Translations under genes and position numbers: made by a program
DNA from: an uncultured Paracoccaceae bacterium
GTDB lineage: Bacteria > Pseudomonadota > Alphaproteobacteria > Rhodobacterales > Rhodobacteraceae
Length of the DNA: 43,159 nucleotides
Direction: 5' to 3'
NCBI GenBank assembly: GCA_937922155.1
Contig: CAKZVL010000043.1
Coordinates: 1 to 43,159, forward strand
Notes under the pieces: generated by a model
What the model was told of the DNA's origin: nothing
Databases searched by the model: none
The model's input: only the letters and a program-made list of their open reading frames with translations
Shown: positions 33,739 through 43,003 of the stretch, one piece after another
Layout: the number at the start of each line of letters is the position of its first letter
Position numbering within the stretch: the first letter of the stretch is position 1

Positions 33739-36702
33739 ATGACAGACCAATCCCCCAACGACGTCTTCCACGCCTCCTCTTTTCTGCAGGGGCACAATGC
33801 CGAATATGTAGAACAGCTTTACGCTCGCTACGCCGACAATCCGGGCGCCGTCGATGAAAGCTGGCAAGCCTTCTTTAAATCCCTCGGTGACGCTCCCACG
33901 GACGCCAAGGCAGAGGCAACAGGCCCATCATGGTCCCGTGGGGATTGGCCACCCATGCCAAATGATGATCTGACCGCAGCCCTAGACGGGCAATGGCCCG
34001 CAGAGCCTGAGGCCGCAGGCAAAAAGATAAAGGAAAAAGCCGCCGAAAAAGGCGTCGCACTGGATGAAACCCAAATCCGCGCTGCGGTGCTCGACAGCAT
34101 CCGCGCGCTGATGATCATTCGCGCCTACCGCATCCGTGGCCATCTGATCGCAGACCTAGATCCATTGGGGATGAAGGAAAACACCCCTCATCCAGAACTT
34201 GATCCCGTATCTTACGGCTTTTCTTCCGCCGACATGGACCGCCCGATTTTCATCGACAACGTCCTCGGTCTCGAAGTCGCGACAATGAACGAGATTATCG
34301 CCATCGTGCGGCGCACATATTGCGGCACGTTTGCGCTGCAATACATGCACATCTCCAATCCCGAAGAGGCAGGTTGGCTCAAAGAACGCATCGAAGGATA
34401 CGGCAAGGAAATCAGCTTTACCAAAGAAGGGCGCAAGGCGATCTTGAACTCGCTGGTCGAGGCGGAAGGCTTTGAAAAATTCCTGCACGTCAAATACATG
34501 GGAACCAAGCGTTTCGGCCTTGATGGCGGCGAAAGCCTGATCCCAGCGATGGAACAAATCATCAAACGCGGCGGCCAGCTCGGACTAGAGGACATCGTGA
34601 TCGGCATGCCCCACCGGGGCCGCCTATCCGTGCTCGCCAACGTGATGGAAAAACCCTACCGCGCGATCTTCAACGAATTTCAGGGCGGCTCATTCAAACC
34701 CGAAGACGTCGATGGGTCAGGTGATGTGAAATACCACCTTGGCGCCTCCAGCGACCGCAGCTTTGATGACAATACAGTCCACCTTTCGCTAACGGCGAAC
34801 CCCAGCCACCTTGAGGCTGTGAACCCTGTTGTTCTGGGCAAAGTCCGCGCCAAGCAAGACCAAAAGAACGACAAAGACCGCACGAAAGTCATGGGTATTC
34901 TCTTGCACGGGGATGCCGCCTTTGCGGGTCAAGGCGTCGTCGCCGAAGGGTTCGGCCTTTCCGGGCTGAAAGGACACCAAACCGGCGGCACCATGCACAT
35001 CGTGGTGAATAACCAGATCGGGTTTACAACCGCACCGCATTTCTCTCGCTCCTCGCCCTATCCCACTGACATCGCGCTGATGGTCGAAGCACCGATTTTC
35101 CACGTCAACGGCGACGATCCAGAGGCGGTGGTCCACGCCGCACGCGTCGCAACCGAATTCCGCCAGAAATTCCACAAAGACGTCGTGCTCGACATCATCT
35201 GCTACCGCCGCTTTGGTCACAACGAAGGCGATGAGCCAATGTTCACCAATCCCGTGATGTACAAAAAGATCAAAAAGCAAAAGACGACCCTCACGCTCTA
35301 TACAGAGCGGCTCGTCCAAGACGGATTGATCCCCGAGGGCGAGATCGAGGATATGAAGGCGGCTTTCCAGGCGCACCTGAATGAGGAATTTGAAGCCGGT
35401 AAGAACTTCAAACCCAACAAGGCCGATTGGCTGGATGGACGCTGGTCACACCTCGACCGCCGGGATGAGGCCGATTACCAACGCGGCCAAACCGCAATCA
35501 AACCCGAAACCCTAGAGGAAGTGGGCAAATCACTGGTCAAAGCGCCAGACGATTTCGCCACCCACCGCACCATTGATCGCCTGCTCAAAAGCAAGGCAGA
35601 AATGTTTGAAACCGGCGAAGGCTTCGACTGGGCTACGGGTGAGGCGCTGGCCTTTGGCTCACTGCTCTCCGAAGGCTTCCCGGTCCGCCTATCTGGTCAA
35701 GATTGTACACGCGGCACGTTCAGCCACCGCCACTCTGCCTTTATCAGTCAGGAAAACGAAGATCGCTACTACCCGCTCAACAATATCCGCGAGGGCCAAG
35801 CGCAGTACGAAGTCATCGACAGCATGCTGTCCGAATACGCGGTCCTTGGCTTTGAATACGGCTATTCACTAGCCGAACCCAACGCGCTGACCCTGTGGGA
35901 AGCGCAGTTTGGCGATTTCGCCAACGGCGCGCAGATCATGTTCGACCAATTCATCAGCTCAGGAGAAAGCAAATGGCTACGCATGTCCGGCCTCGTCTGC
36001 CTTCTTCCCCACGGCTACGAAGGGCAAGGGCCCGAACACTCTTCTGCCCGCCTTGAACGGTTCTTGCAGATGTGCGGCGGCGACAACTGGATCGTGGCCA
36101 ACGTCACGACGCCTGCCAACTACTTCCACCTGTTGCGGCGCCAAATCCACCGCGATTTCCGCAAACCGCTGATCATCATGACGCCCAAATCCCTGCTGCG
36201 TCACAAAATGGCTGTGTCAAAGGCGGATGAATTCACCACCGGATCATCCTTCCACCGCGTGTTGTGGGACGATGCACAGCACGGGAATTCGGACACCAAA
36301 CTGGTCGCCGACAGCAAGATCAAGCGCGTGGTGATGTGTTCGGGCAAAGTCTACTTTGACCTGCTCGAAGAACGCGACGCCCGCGGGATCAAAGACATCT
36401 ACCTGATGCGGATCGAACAATTCTATCCGTTCCCGGCGCAATCGGTTCTCAAGGAACTGGACCGTTTCAAGAACGCCGAAATGGTCTGGTGCCAAGAAGA
36501 ACCACGCAACCAAGGCGCGTGGTCCTTTATCGAACCCAACATCGAATGGGTCCTCACCCGTCTCAAGGCGAAACACACCCGCCCCGTTTACGCCGGTCGC
36601 GCCGCTGCGGCCTCTCCCGCAACCGGCCTTGCCAGTCAACACAAAGCCCAACAAGCAGCCCTCGTTAACGACGCGCTGACACTCGAAGGATCAAAGAAAT
36701 GA
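33739..36702 (+). CDS. sucA: 2-oxoglutarate dehydrogenase E1 component
   Basis: This thiamine-diphosphate enzyme (987 residues) decarboxylates 2-oxoglutarate and passes the succinyl group to the lipoyl arm of SucB. It starts '[31 protein letters not shown]', the E1o N-terminal E2-binding segment. It has '[15 protein letters not shown]', '[16 protein letters not shown]' near 390 and '[15 protein letters not shown]' near 493 for cofactor and metal, and '[17 protein letters not shown]' in the C-terminal part. I use ATG 33739, with AGGA upstream; the track's 33589 start adds 50 implausible residues. It overlaps sucB by 4 bp. Confidence 0.97.
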   Translation: MTDQSPNDVFHASSFLQGHNAEYVEQLYARYADNPGAVDESWQAFFKSLGDAPTDAKAEATGPSWSRGDWPPMPNDDLTAALDGQWPAEPEAAGKKIKEKAAEKGVALDETQIRAAVLDSIRALMIIRAYRIRGHLIADLDPLGMKENTPHPELDPVSYGFSSADMDRPIFIDNVLGLEVATMNEIIAIVRRTYCGTFALQYMHISNPEEAGWLKERIEGYGKEISFTKEGRKAILNSLVEAEGFEKFLHVKYMGTKRFGLDGGESLIPAMEQIIKRGGQLGLEDIVIGMPHRGRLSVLANVMEKPYRAIFNEFQGGSFKPEDVDGSGDVKYHLGASSDRSFDDNTVHLSLTANPSHLEAVNPVVLGKVRAKQDQKNDKDRTKVMGILLHGDAAFAGQGVVAEGFGLSGLKGHQTGGTMHIVVNNQIGFTTAPHFSRSSPYPTDIALMVEAPIFHVNGDDPEAVVHAARVATEFRQKFHKDVVLDIICYRRFGHNEGDEPMFTNPVMYKKIKKQKTTLTLYTERLVQDGLIPEGEIEDMKAAFQAHLNEEFEAGKNFKPNKADWLDGRWSHLDRRDEADYQRGQTAIKPETLEEVGKSLVKAPDDFATHRTIDRLLKSKAEMFETGEGFDWATGEALAFGSLLSEGFPVRLSGQDCTRGTFSHRHSAFISQENEDRYYPLNNIREGQAQYEVIDSMLSEYAVLGFEYGYSLAEPNALTLWEAQFGDFANGAQIMFDQFISSGESKWLRMSGLVCLLPHGYEGQGPEHSSARLERFLQMCGGDNWIVANVTTPANYFHLLRRQIHRDFRKPLIIMTPKSLLRHKMAVSKADEFTTGSSFHRVLWDDAQHGNSDTKLVADSKIKRVVMCSGKVYFDLLEERDARGIKDIYLMRIEQFYPFPAQSVLKELDRFKNAEMVWCQEEPRNQGAWSFIEPNIEWVLTRLKAKHTRPVYAGRAAAASPATGLASQHKAQQAALVNDALTLEGSKK

Positions 36703-37886
36703 GCACTGAAGTTCGCGTTCCAACACTAGGCGAATCCGTCACCGAAGCGACCGTCGCCACATGGTTCAAACAACCCGGCGACTCCGTGGCCGTTGATGAA
36801 ATGCTGTGTGAGCTTGAAACAGACAAAGTCACCGTCGAAGTGCCCAGCCCCGTGGCAGGCACCCTGTCTGAAATCGTGGCCGCCGAAGGCGAAACCGTCG
36901 GCGTGGATGCCCTGCTCGCCCAAATCAGCGAAGGCGACGCAGCCCCGGCGCCGAAGGCCGAGAAGGAAGAGCCCAAAGCCGAAGCCGCGCCCGCACCCGC
37001 CGCCGCAGGTAAAGACGTCGAAGATGCGCCTAGCGCGAAAAAGCTGATGGCAGAAAACAACCTGACGGACGTGAAGGGCACCGGCAAAGATGGCCGCGTG
37101 ATGAAGGAAGACGTGCTGAACGCGCTCGCCTCACCTGCCCCGGCCCCCGCCGCCGCACCACGCGCGCCCGTGACCGCAGCACAGGCCGAACGCGAAGAGC
37201 GGATCAAAATGACCCGCCTGCGCCAAACCATCGCGCGCCGCCTGAAAGACAGCCAAAACACCGCCGCCATGCTGACCACCTACAATGAGGTCGACATGAC
37301 AGAGGTGATGGCCCTGCGCAGCGAGTACAAAGAGCTGTTCCTCAAGAAACACGGCGTCAAGCTCGGCTTTATGTCCTTCTTCACCAAGGCCTGCGTGCAC
37401 GCCCTGCGCGAAGTGCCAGAGGTCAACGCAGAAATCGACGGCACCGATGTTGTCTATAAGAACTACGTCAACATGGGCATCGCCGCGGGCACGCCCACGA
37501 GCCTTGTCGTGCCAGTGATCAACGACGCCGACCAAATGGGCTTTGCCGATATCGAAAAAGCGATTGGCGTCATGGGCGCCAAGGCACGCGACGGCAAATT
37601 GTCCATGGCCGAAATGCAAGGCGGCACGTTCACGATCTCAAACGGGGGCGTCTACGGCTCACTCATGTCCTCCCCCATCCTGAACCCGCCGCAATCCGGC
37701 ATCCTTGGCATGCACAAAATCCAAGACCGCCCGATGGCGATCAATGGTGAAGTCGTCATTCGCCCGATGATGTATCTGGCCCTGTCCTACGACCACCGGA
37801 TCGTGGATGGTAAGGGTGCTGTTACCTTCCTCGTGCGCGTGAAAGAAGCGCTAGAGGATCCACGCCGGTTGTTGATGGATTTGTAA
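36699..37886 (+). CDS. sucB: Dihydrolipoyllysine succinyltransferase (E2 of 2-oxoglutarate dehydrogenase)
   Basis: This 395-residue core enzyme has an N-terminal lipoyl domain with the lipoylated Lys in '[14 protein letters not shown]' near residue 43, an Ala/Pro/Glu-rich linker, a peripheral-subunit-binding domain ('[31 protein letters not shown]', 110-140), a second linker, and the catalytic domain ending with '[16 protein letters not shown]' that holds the active His. It transfers succinyl to CoA. It is translationally coupled to sucA (ATGA). Unlike a compact sucAB-lpd operon, two unrelated genes follow before lpd. Confidence 0.97.
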   Translation: MSTEVRVPTLGESVTEATVATWFKQPGDSVAVDEMLCELETDKVTVEVPSPVAGTLSEIVAAEGETVGVDALLAQISEGDAAPAPKAEKEEPKAEAAPAPAAAGKDVEDAPSAKKLMAENNLTDVKGTGKDGRVMKEDVLNALASPAPAPAAAPRAPVTAAQAEREERIKMTRLRQTIARRLKDSQNTAAMLTTYNEVDMTEVMALRSEYKELFLKKHGVKLGFMSFFTKACVHALREVPEVNAEIDGTDVVYKNYVNMGIAAGTPTSLVVPVINDADQMGFADIEKAIGVMGAKARDGKLSMAEMQGGTFTISNGGVYGSLMSSPILNPPQSGILGMHKIQDRPMAINGEVVIRPMMYLALSYDHRIVDGKGAVTFLVRVKEALEDPRRLLMDL

Positions 37887-37894
37887 ACCAAGAA

Positions 37895-37927
37895 CAGGGC
37901 TTTGGGTTTTCCTAGCAGCCCTTTCTC
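37895..37927 (+). terminator. Possible weak terminator after sucB
   Basis: AGGGCT (37896-37901) and AGCCCT (37917-37922) form a 6-bp stem with a 15-nt loop, followed by TTCTCC. It begins 9 bp after the sucB stop. The T-tract is poor, so read-through to lpd is likely. Confidence 0.35.
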
Positions 37928-37936
37928 CACCCTGCT

Positions 37937-37967
37937 CGTCATCCTCGGGCTTGACCCGAGGAACTCC
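37937..37967 (+). repeat. Palindromic intergenic repeat, copy 1
   Basis: CGTCATCCTCGGGCTTGACC and its continuation contain the palindrome CCTCGGG-cttga-CCCGAGG. It belongs to a type of short repeat widespread in alphaproteobacterial genomes. A second copy lies in the opposite orientation at 38253-38283, on the other side of the GIY-YIG gene. Confidence 0.6.
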
Positions 37968-37985
37968 AAAATCAAGTGCAACGCG

Positions 37986-38300
37986 ATGTTCGTTTATATG
38001 ATGACCAACAAACCAGACGGAACACTTTATACGGGCGTCACAAATGACCTTGTGAGGCGGGCTTACGAACATCGCACTCATGCGATCAAGGGGTTCACCA
38101 GTCGCTACAACCTTGAAAAGCTCGTCTGGTTCGAGCAGCACGCAGAGCCCATCACCGCAATTCAGCGCGAAAAGAACATCAAACGTTGGAGCCGCGCTTG
38201 GAAGGTTGACCTCATTGAACATGAGAACCCTGATTGGCAAGACCTCTGGCTAGAGATCGTCGGATCAAGCCCGACGATGACACAGCAGCACACATCATGA
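37986..38300 (+). CDS. GIY-YIG nuclease superfamily protein
   Basis: This 104-residue single-domain protein has 'VYMMTNKPDGTLYTGVTNDLVRRAYEHR' carrying the two-part GIY-YIG signature (here VYM...LYTGV), then 'GFTSRYNLEKLVWFE' and 'AIQREKNIKRWSR' with the conserved Arg and Glu. These UPF0213-like proteins are probable DNA nucleases of unknown role. The start is ATG 37986 (MFVYMMTNKPDG); the track's longer start reads through the repeat. The last codons ('IVGSSPTMTQQHTS') are encoded by the second repeat copy, so the C-terminus is repeat-derived. It interrupts sucB-lpd and overlaps the MAPEG start. Confidence 0.85.
   Translation: MFVYMMTNKPDGTLYTGVTNDLVRRAYEHRTHAIKGFTSRYNLEKLVWFEQHAEPITAIQREKNIKRWSRAWKVDLIEHENPDWQDLWLEIVGSSPTMTQQHTS
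38253..38283 (-). repeat. Palindromic intergenic repeat, copy 2 (inverted)
   Basis: On the minus strand this reads TCATCGTCGGGCTTGATCCG followed by ACGATCTC, matching copy 1 (TCATCCTCGGGCTTGACCCG, then AGGAACTC) except for a few paired changes that keep the palindrome. It forms the 3' end of the GIY-YIG coding sequence. Confidence 0.6.
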
Positions 38301-38707
38301 CCACCGAACTCACAATCCTCACCTACGCAGCCCTGCTCCAAGTCATCCAATTCGCCTTGATGAGCATCCCTGCAAACCTCGAACTCGGCCCCGGCAAAAC
38401 CCTCGGGCCAAGGGATCGCCCGCGGCTTGGTGGGCCGCTTGAGGATCAACTCTCCATCAAAACCGCCCGGCTACTGCGCGCGCTCAATAACCATTTCGAA
38501 GCGCTGATCCTGTTCACCATCGCCGTCACCGTCATCAGCCTCGCGGACAAAAACACCACCTTCTCCGGCCTCTGCGCGTGGACCTATCTGATCGCGCGCA
38601 TCCTCTACATCCCGGCCTACTATTTCGGCCTGACCCCATGGCGGTCGCTGATCTGGGCCGTTGGCCTTCTGGCCACAATCCTCATGCTGTTATCCGTTTT
38701 CATCTAA
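38297..38707 (+). CDS. MAPEG family membrane protein
   Basis: This 136-residue protein has four hydrophobic segments. It has the MAPEG features 'LELGPGKTLGPRDRP' in the loop after the first helix, 'ARLLRALNNHFEALILF' (the conserved R.xR.xxNxxE core) and 'AWTYLIARILYIPAYYFGL' (the R.xY region). MAPEG proteins are small integral membrane enzymes of glutathione and eicosanoid metabolism in eukaryotes; bacterial roles are poorly known. The start ATG 38297 overlaps the GIY-YIG stop, so the two are co-translated; the track's 38234 start is an artefact. It lies 68 bp before lpd. Confidence 0.88.
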   Translation: MTTELTILTYAALLQVIQFALMSIPANLELGPGKTLGPRDRPRLGGPLEDQLSIKTARLLRALNNHFEALILFTIAVTVISLADKNTTFSGLCAWTYLIARILYIPAYYFGLTPWRSLIWAVGLLATILMLLSVFI

Positions 38708-38711
38708 TCCC

Positions 38712-38749
38712 GTGTACCGGGTGTGTACAGCTTGTGTACGCCCTGTGAC
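38712..38749 (+). promoter_or_regulatory. 11-bp-periodic GTGTAC array upstream of lpd
   Basis: GTGTAC begins at 38712, 38723 and 38734, followed by GTGAC at 38745, each exactly 11 bp apart and therefore on one face of the helix. It starts 5 bp after the MAPEG stop and ends 27 bp before the lpd ATG. Phased direct repeats are typical of response-regulator or multimeric activator sites; the binding protein is unknown. Confidence 0.45.
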
Positions 38750-38775
38750 TCCTCCAAACGACAAGGAAAAACCCC

Positions 38776-40164
38776 ATGTCCAGCTACGACGTCATCATCA
38801 TCGGTTCCGGCCCCGGCGGCTATGTCTGCGCAATTCGCTGCGCCCAACTGGGCCTGAAAACCGCCGTTGTCGAAGGCCGCGAAACGCTCGGCGGCACCTG
38901 CCTGAACGTCGGCTGTATTCCATCCAAAGCCTTGCTGCACGCCACCGAAATGCTGCATGAGGCGGAACATAATTTCGCCGACATGGGCCTCAAAGGCAAA
39001 GCGCCCTCCGTGGATTGGAAACAGATGTTGGCCTACAAGGACACCACCATCAGCCAAAATACCGGCGGCATCGAATTCCTGTTCAAAAAGAACAAGATCG
39101 ACTGGCTCAAAGGCTGGGGATCAATCCCCGAAGCGGGCAAGGTTAAGGTCGGCGACGATGTGCATGACGCCAAAAACATCATCATCGCCACCGGGTCTGA
39201 GGCGTCCCCCCTCCCCGGGGTTGAGGTCGATGAAAAGGTAATCGTCACCTCCACCGGCGCGCTGGAATTGGGCAAAATCCCCAAATCCCTCGTCGTCATC
39301 GGCGCAGGCGTGATCGGCCTCGAACTCGGCTCAGTTTATGCACGTCTGGGGTCCGATGTGACCGTGGTCGAATACCTTGACGCAATCACACCCGGCCAGG
39401 ATGGCGAAATCGCCCGCCAGTTCCAAAAAATGCTTGGAAAACAGGGCATTAAATTCGTCCTCGGCGCCGCCGTCCAATCGGCAACGGCCAAGGGAAACAA
39501 GGCCAACATCACCTACAAACTGCGCAAAGACGACAGCGAACATAAACTGCAAGCCGACACCGTCCTGCTTGCCACAGGTCGCCGCCCCTTCACCGACGGG
39601 CTTGGCTTGGCGGACCTCGGGGTTGAGCTGTCAGAGCGTGGCCAGATCAAAACCGACGGCATCTACAAAACTAACGTCGCAGGCATCTACGCCATCGGTG
39701 ACGCCATCGAAGGCCCCATGCTCGCCCACAAAGCCGAAGACGAAGGCATGGCCTGCGCCGAAGGCATCGCCGGGCAAAAGCCGCACGTGAACTACGGCGT
39801 GATCCCCGGCGTGATTTATACCCATCCAGAGGTGTCCAGCGTCGGCGAGACCGAAGAAACCCTCAAACAACAGGGCCGCGCCTACAAGGTCGGCAAATTC
39901 AGCTTCATGGGCAACGCCCGGGCCAAAGCGAACTTTAGCGGCGACGGCTTTGTGAAAATCCTCGCAGACAAGGCAACGGATCGTATCCTGGGCGCGCATA
40001 TCATCGGCCCCATGGCGGGCGATTTGATCCATGAGATTTGCGTCGCGATGGAATTTGGCGCCGCCGCCGAAGACCTCGCGCGCACCTGCCACGCCCACCC
40101 AACCTATTCAGAGGCCGTGCGTGAGGCCGCACTCGCCTGCGGCGATGGCGCAATCCACATGTAA
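38776..40164 (+). CDS. lpd: Dihydrolipoyl dehydrogenase (E3)
   Basis: This 462-residue FAD/NAD oxidoreductase reoxidises the dihydrolipoyl arm of SucB. It has the FAD motif '[20 protein letters not shown]' at the N-terminus, the redox disulfide '[13 protein letters not shown]' near residue 40, the NAD motif '[20 protein letters not shown]', '[22 protein letters not shown]', and the C-terminal base His-Glu pair in '[14 protein letters not shown]'. It may also serve pyruvate dehydrogenase or glycine cleavage. ACAAGGAAAA precedes the ATG. Confidence 0.97.
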   Translation: MSSYDVIIIGSGPGGYVCAIRCAQLGLKTAVVEGRETLGGTCLNVGCIPSKALLHATEMLHEAEHNFADMGLKGKAPSVDWKQMLAYKDTTISQNTGGIEFLFKKNKIDWLKGWGSIPEAGKVKVGDDVHDAKNIIIATGSEASPLPGVEVDEKVIVTSTGALELGKIPKSLVVIGAGVIGLELGSVYARLGSDVTVVEYLDAITPGQDGEIARQFQKMLGKQGIKFVLGAAVQSATAKGNKANITYKLRKDDSEHKLQADTVLLATGRRPFTDGLGLADLGVELSERGQIKTDGIYKTNVAGIYAIGDAIEGPMLAHKAEDEGMACAEGIAGQKPHVNYGVIPGVIYTHPEVSSVGETEETLKQQGRAYKVGKFSFMGNARAKANFSGDGFVKILADKATDRILGAHIIGPMAGDLIHEICVAMEFGAAAEDLARTCHAHPTYSEAVREAALACGDGAIHM

Positions 40165-40175
40165 AATTCTTAGTT

Positions 40176-40234
40176 CTGCCCGGAAAAGACAACGGTTCAA
40201 CGAAAGGTTGCATTAACCAATTTTTTTCGGGCAG
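40176..40234 (+). other. Stem-loop between lpd and the TerB-like gene
   Basis: CTGCCCGGAAAA (40176-40187) pairs with TTTTTCGGGCAG (40223-40234) over 12 bp with one G-U pair and a 35-nt loop. The loop itself has GGTT/AACC arms just before the T7 run. The distal arm ends 4 bp before the ATG at 40239 and covers its ribosome-site region. It could be an lpd terminator, an RBS-hiding leader structure, or both. Confidence 0.5.
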
Positions 40235-40238
40235 CATT

Positions 40239-41129
40239 ATGAAACATCTTATTCTAATTTTCGGCCTCGCTCTGGCCTTCCTCTCCGTCTCCACCAGCCA
40301 AGCAGAGGCACGACGCGGCGTCGGAACCGTTGAAACGCTGGTCTATGTTGCCGATTTCGGATCAACTGGGCTATCGCTTTGCCATCGCATCGAAAACATC
40401 GCCTTCAAACAGGTGCCGCTCACAACCGAAAGCCTCGGCTACGTTATAGCAGGCAACAAATGTGAAACAGAATATTACACCCCAATCTCCGCGCAAGACG
40501 TGCAACAAGCCCAAGCCAACGGCTTGCTTGATCCTGCTCTGCCCTTGACACCAAAAATCAGCAAAGCTCAACTTTTCATGAATGTCGCCATTTTTGGCAG
40601 CGTCGGCATCGCTATTCTCATCGCCCTCTGCGTCAATTTCGGCCTGTTCCGCCGCCAGACGCGCAAGGTAGAAAAATCGTCGCTTCTCGCTGGCGGGCTG
40701 AACAGCATCCGCGGTAGTAAAAAACCCAAGAAACTATCAAAGGCAAGCGCCACCAAGGCGATGGCCGCGATGTGTTATGTCGCCAAATGCGACGGTTCCG
40801 TCGAAGGGGATGAGGTGATGACAATCGCACGCACCATGAAATCGCTCACCGGTGAAACCGTCCCTGTGGCACAGGTCGTCAACATGCTTGGCCAAACGCC
40901 AGATCAGGCCGATGTCGATGACTACCTATTTGTTTCAGATGGCGTAAAACCCGCAGAACGCCACTCCATTCTCGAAGCTGCCCTTGCTGTGGCCGTAGCA
41001 GACGGGGAAATCGCACCAGAGGAATTTTCAGTTGTGTCAAACCTCGCAAACTATCTGGACATCAAAGCAGATGATTTCCGCGCAGCCCTTGGGCGCGCCA
41101 CAGCACATCTTGCCCCCCAGCCCGCGTAA
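40239..41129 (+). CDS. TerB-like domain membrane protein
   Basis: This 296-residue protein has a signal peptide (to about 'TSQAEA'), a periplasmic region of about 90 residues with two Cys ('LSLCHRIENIAF' and 'NKCETEYYTPISAQDV'), one transmembrane segment ('LFMNVAIFGSVGIAILIALCVNFGLF'), and a cytoplasmic TerB-type helical domain with the duplicated motif 'CYVAKCDGSVEGDEVMTIARTM' and 'LAVAVADGEIAPEEFSVVSNLANYLDI'. TerB domains are thought to bind metal through acidic residues and occur in tellurite/stress proteins and DjlA. The role here is unknown. It converges with the GntR gene. Confidence 0.8.
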   Translation: MKHLILIFGLALAFLSVSTSQAEARRGVGTVETLVYVADFGSTGLSLCHRIENIAFKQVPLTTESLGYVIAGNKCETEYYTPISAQDVQQAQANGLLDPALPLTPKISKAQLFMNVAIFGSVGIAILIALCVNFGLFRRQTRKVEKSSLLAGGLNSIRGSKKPKKLSKASATKAMAAMCYVAKCDGSVEGDEVMTIARTMKSLTGETVPVAQVVNMLGQTPDQADVDDYLFVSDGVKPAERHSILEAALAVAVADGEIAPEEFSVVSNLANYLDIKADDFRAALGRATAHLAPQPA

Positions 41130-41152
41130 TATCATCTTGCCCAAAACACTCC

Positions 41153-41173
41153 GGGGGGCAGCGCCCCCTCTTA
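41153..41173. terminator. Bidirectional terminator between convergent genes
   Basis: GGGGGC (41154-41159), loop AGC, GCCCCC (41163-41168), followed by TCTT on the plus strand. It sits 24 bp after the TerB-like stop and touches the GntR stop on the other strand. The stem is strong but the T-tract is short. Confidence 0.55.
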
Positions 41174-41818
41174 GGCTTTCAGCATGCGCAACCCTTGCGT
41201 GGCATCCGCCCGCACCGCCAACCGCAATCCCGGTTCGTCCCCAGCCTTCAGCGCGGCAAGGATCCGACGATGATGTTGGGGCGGCTCTGTGCGGTTCAGA
41301 CGGCCATATAACGCCCGCATCGTCGGCCCCAGCTGCAACCAAACCGTTTCGGTCAGCGCAAGGATCGCAGGCGCCTGCGCGCGCAAATACAGCGTACGAT
41401 GAAACTCTAGGTTCATGCGAATATAGCCGCTGGCGTCATGTCGGGTGACCATTTGGCTCACACCTTCATTGATCGCCTCCAACCGCTCAATCAGCGCAAA
41501 ATGCGCCCGCGGCAACGCGCGACTGGCCAATTCAGGCTCTAAAAGGGCGCGGATTGATGCCAGTTCTTCGATCCGTTCATTGGACAATTCTGGCGTTGAC
41601 ACGCGCCCCGATGACGACATCGACAGCGCGCCCTCGGCCACCAACCGGCGCACCGCTTCGCGCGCGGGTGTCATCGACACACCAAAATCACTACCAATCC
41701 CGCGCAGCGTCATAGGCTCTGCCGGGGCGACCTCACCATGCAAAATCTTGGTGCGTAACGTGCGATACAGCCAGTCATGGGCAGCGCCGGTTTGGTCAGC
41801 GGGGCGATTTTTAATCAT
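41171..41818 (-). CDS. GntR family regulator with FCD ligand domain
   Basis: This 215-residue protein has an N-terminal winged helix ('LYRTLRTKILHGEVAPAEPMTLRGIGSDFGVSMTPAREAVRRLVAEGAL', about 17-66) and a helical FCD domain ('IRALLEPELASRAL', 'MNLEFHRTLYLRAQAPAILAL', 'QHHRRILAALKAGD'). FCD regulators bind small carboxylates, often with a metal held by Asp and three His; here the last expected His position reads 'AVRADAT', so the metal site may be altered. The palindrome TGTGATCACA lies 10 bp upstream of its ATG and recurs as twin sites before sdhC and sucC, suggesting autoregulation and control of TCA genes. It is 31 bp downstream of the metallopeptidase gene. Confidence 0.9.
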   Translation of the reverse strand: MIKNRPADQTGAAHDWLYRTLRTKILHGEVAPAEPMTLRGIGSDFGVSMTPAREAVRRLVAEGALSMSSSGRVSTPELSNERIEELASIRALLEPELASRALPRAHFALIERLEAINEGVSQMVTRHDASGYIRMNLEFHRTLYLRAQAPAILALTETVWLQLGPTMRALYGRLNRTEPPQHHRRILAALKAGDEPGLRLAVRADATQGLRMLKA

Positions 41819-41825
41819 GGGCTGA

Positions 41826-41838
41826 TTGTGATCACAAA
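41826..41838. promoter_or_regulatory. Single GTGATCAC site upstream of the GntR/FCD gene
   Basis: TTGTGATCACAAA (core GTGATCAC 41828-41835) lies in the 31-bp gap before the regulator gene. It matches the sites upstream of sdhC and sucC. A palindrome centred in this gap fits autoregulation of the GntR gene. Confidence 0.6.
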
Positions 41839-41849
41839 ACCCAAAGGCG

Positions 41850-42542
41850 TCAATCTTCGAAACGCACCTGATGCAACTTCGCCCCCTCTTGGCGCAGCCA
41901 CCGACGGTGAACGGAATAATCCTGCATCAACCCTTCAACCACATCCCAAAAGGCGGGGCTGTGGTTCATCTCCACCAGATGCGACACCTCATGCGCGGCC
42001 ACGTAATCAAGCACATCAGGCGGCGCCATGATCAAGCGCCAAGAATACATCAATACACCCTCATGCGAACACGACCCCCACCGGGATCGCGTATCGCGCA
42101 ACGACATGCGGGAATAACTGCGCCCCACCTCTGCGGCATAGCGATCTGATGCCTGTGCCAAGGCATCCCGCGCCGCCAATTTGAAAAAGGCCTTGATCTT
42201 GGTCGCCGTTGCCTTGCCATCCGCGGGCACGACAATGGCCCCATCGCGCAGAACCGCTCGCTTTACCGCTCCCCCAACGATCGGCACATCCTGGCCCCCA
42301 AAGGGCACCACAGATCCAATCACGGGCAGCGCAGCGGGCACCACATTTTCCACGTGCTTGCGCAGCCAGTTTTCCCGTTCCTGCAAAAACGCCATCGCCT
42401 GTTTATCGCTGGCGAATTTGGGCATCGTCAGACTGGCGCGGCCATCAAGGCGCGACACGCGCAGGCTCAACCGACGCGCCCGAGCGGATTGGCGCAGCTC
42501 CACTTCAATCGGGGGGTTGCCAAGCGTAATATGACGGCCCAT
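41850..42542 (-). CDS. YgjP-type M48-like zinc metallopeptidase (DUF45)
   Basis: This 230-residue protein has the zinc motif 'AAHEVSHLVEMNHSPAFWDVV': His184, His188 and His194 with catalytic Glu185. It also has the family's 'RSRWGSCSHEGVLMYSWRLIMAPPDVLDYV' ahead of it. The YgjP/WLM-like family is related to wss1-type peptidases; the bacterial substrate is unknown. No signal peptide is seen, so it is probably cytoplasmic. It begins at ATG 42542, 111 bp from the divergent TIGR02300 gene, and is followed by the GntR gene, perhaps in one transcript. Confidence 0.88.
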   Translation of the reverse strand: MGRHITLGNPPIEVELRQSARARRLSLRVSRLDGRASLTMPKFASDKQAMAFLQERENWLRKHVENVVPAALPVIGSVVPFGGQDVPIVGGAVKRAVLRDGAIVVPADGKATATKIKAFFKLAARDALAQASDRYAAEVGRSYSRMSLRDTRSRWGSCSHEGVLMYSWRLIMAPPDVLDYVAAHEVSHLVEMNHSPAFWDVVEGLMQDYSVHRRWLRQEGAKLHQVRFED

Positions 42543-42653
42543 ATCATCCTCTGGATTGATCCGGTGCCAAAGCCTTTGACACCACCTTTTGCTTATGGCA
42601 GGTGGCAGTGATCCGCCGCAAGTGCCTGCCCGAGTTATGAGAAGGAATTACCA

Positions 42654-42995
42654 ATGCCGAAGGATGAATGGGGTACAAAACGCCTGTGCCCAGAAACCGG
42701 CAAACGGTTTTACGACCTGAACCAAACGCCGATTGTCAGCCCTTACACGGGTAACGAGGTGCCGATTGAAACGGGCAAGACCCGCACAATGGTTGCCGAC
42801 GCTGAGGACGTACAATCCAAAAAGGTCGATGAAGAGACGGAATCAGATGAAGAATTGGTTCTTGACGATGACGACGAGGACGATGTCGATGTCGATGTTG
42901 ACGTCGATCTGGGCGATGATGTCCTAGAGGACGAGGACGACGACACCGTCTCTTTGGACGAACTGGCCGACGTGCCGACCAACGACGACGAATAA
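42654..42995 (+). CDS. TIGR02300 family protein with acidic tail
   Basis: This 113-residue protein has a conserved N-terminal module 'MPKDEWGTKRLCPETGKRFYDLNQTPIVSPYTGNEVPI', the TIGR02300 signature of alphaproteobacteria. Its second half is almost pure Asp/Glu with 'DVDVDVDVDLGDDVLEDEDDD' type repeats. In the full-length family the first part resembles a half zinc ribbon, with only one Cys here, so metal binding is doubtful. The function is unknown. AGAAGGAATTACC precedes the ATG. Confidence 0.9.
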   Translation: MPKDEWGTKRLCPETGKRFYDLNQTPIVSPYTGNEVPIETGKTRTMVADAEDVQSKKVDEETESDEELVLDDDDEDDVDVDVDVDLGDDVLEDEDDDTVSLDELADVPTNDDE

Positions 42996-43003
42996 CAAAC
43001 GCT

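Noticed and set aside
32591-33742. 383-codon ORF on the plus strand over the second sulfotransferase
   Set aside because: The opposite strand encodes a clear sulfotransferase with both PAPS motifs; this ORF is basic, has no domain, and also runs into the sucA start.
42858-42920. Short tandem GATGTC/GACGTC-like repeats in TIGR02300
   Set aside because: They encode the acidic Asp-Val tail, which is common in this family, and need no separate explanation.
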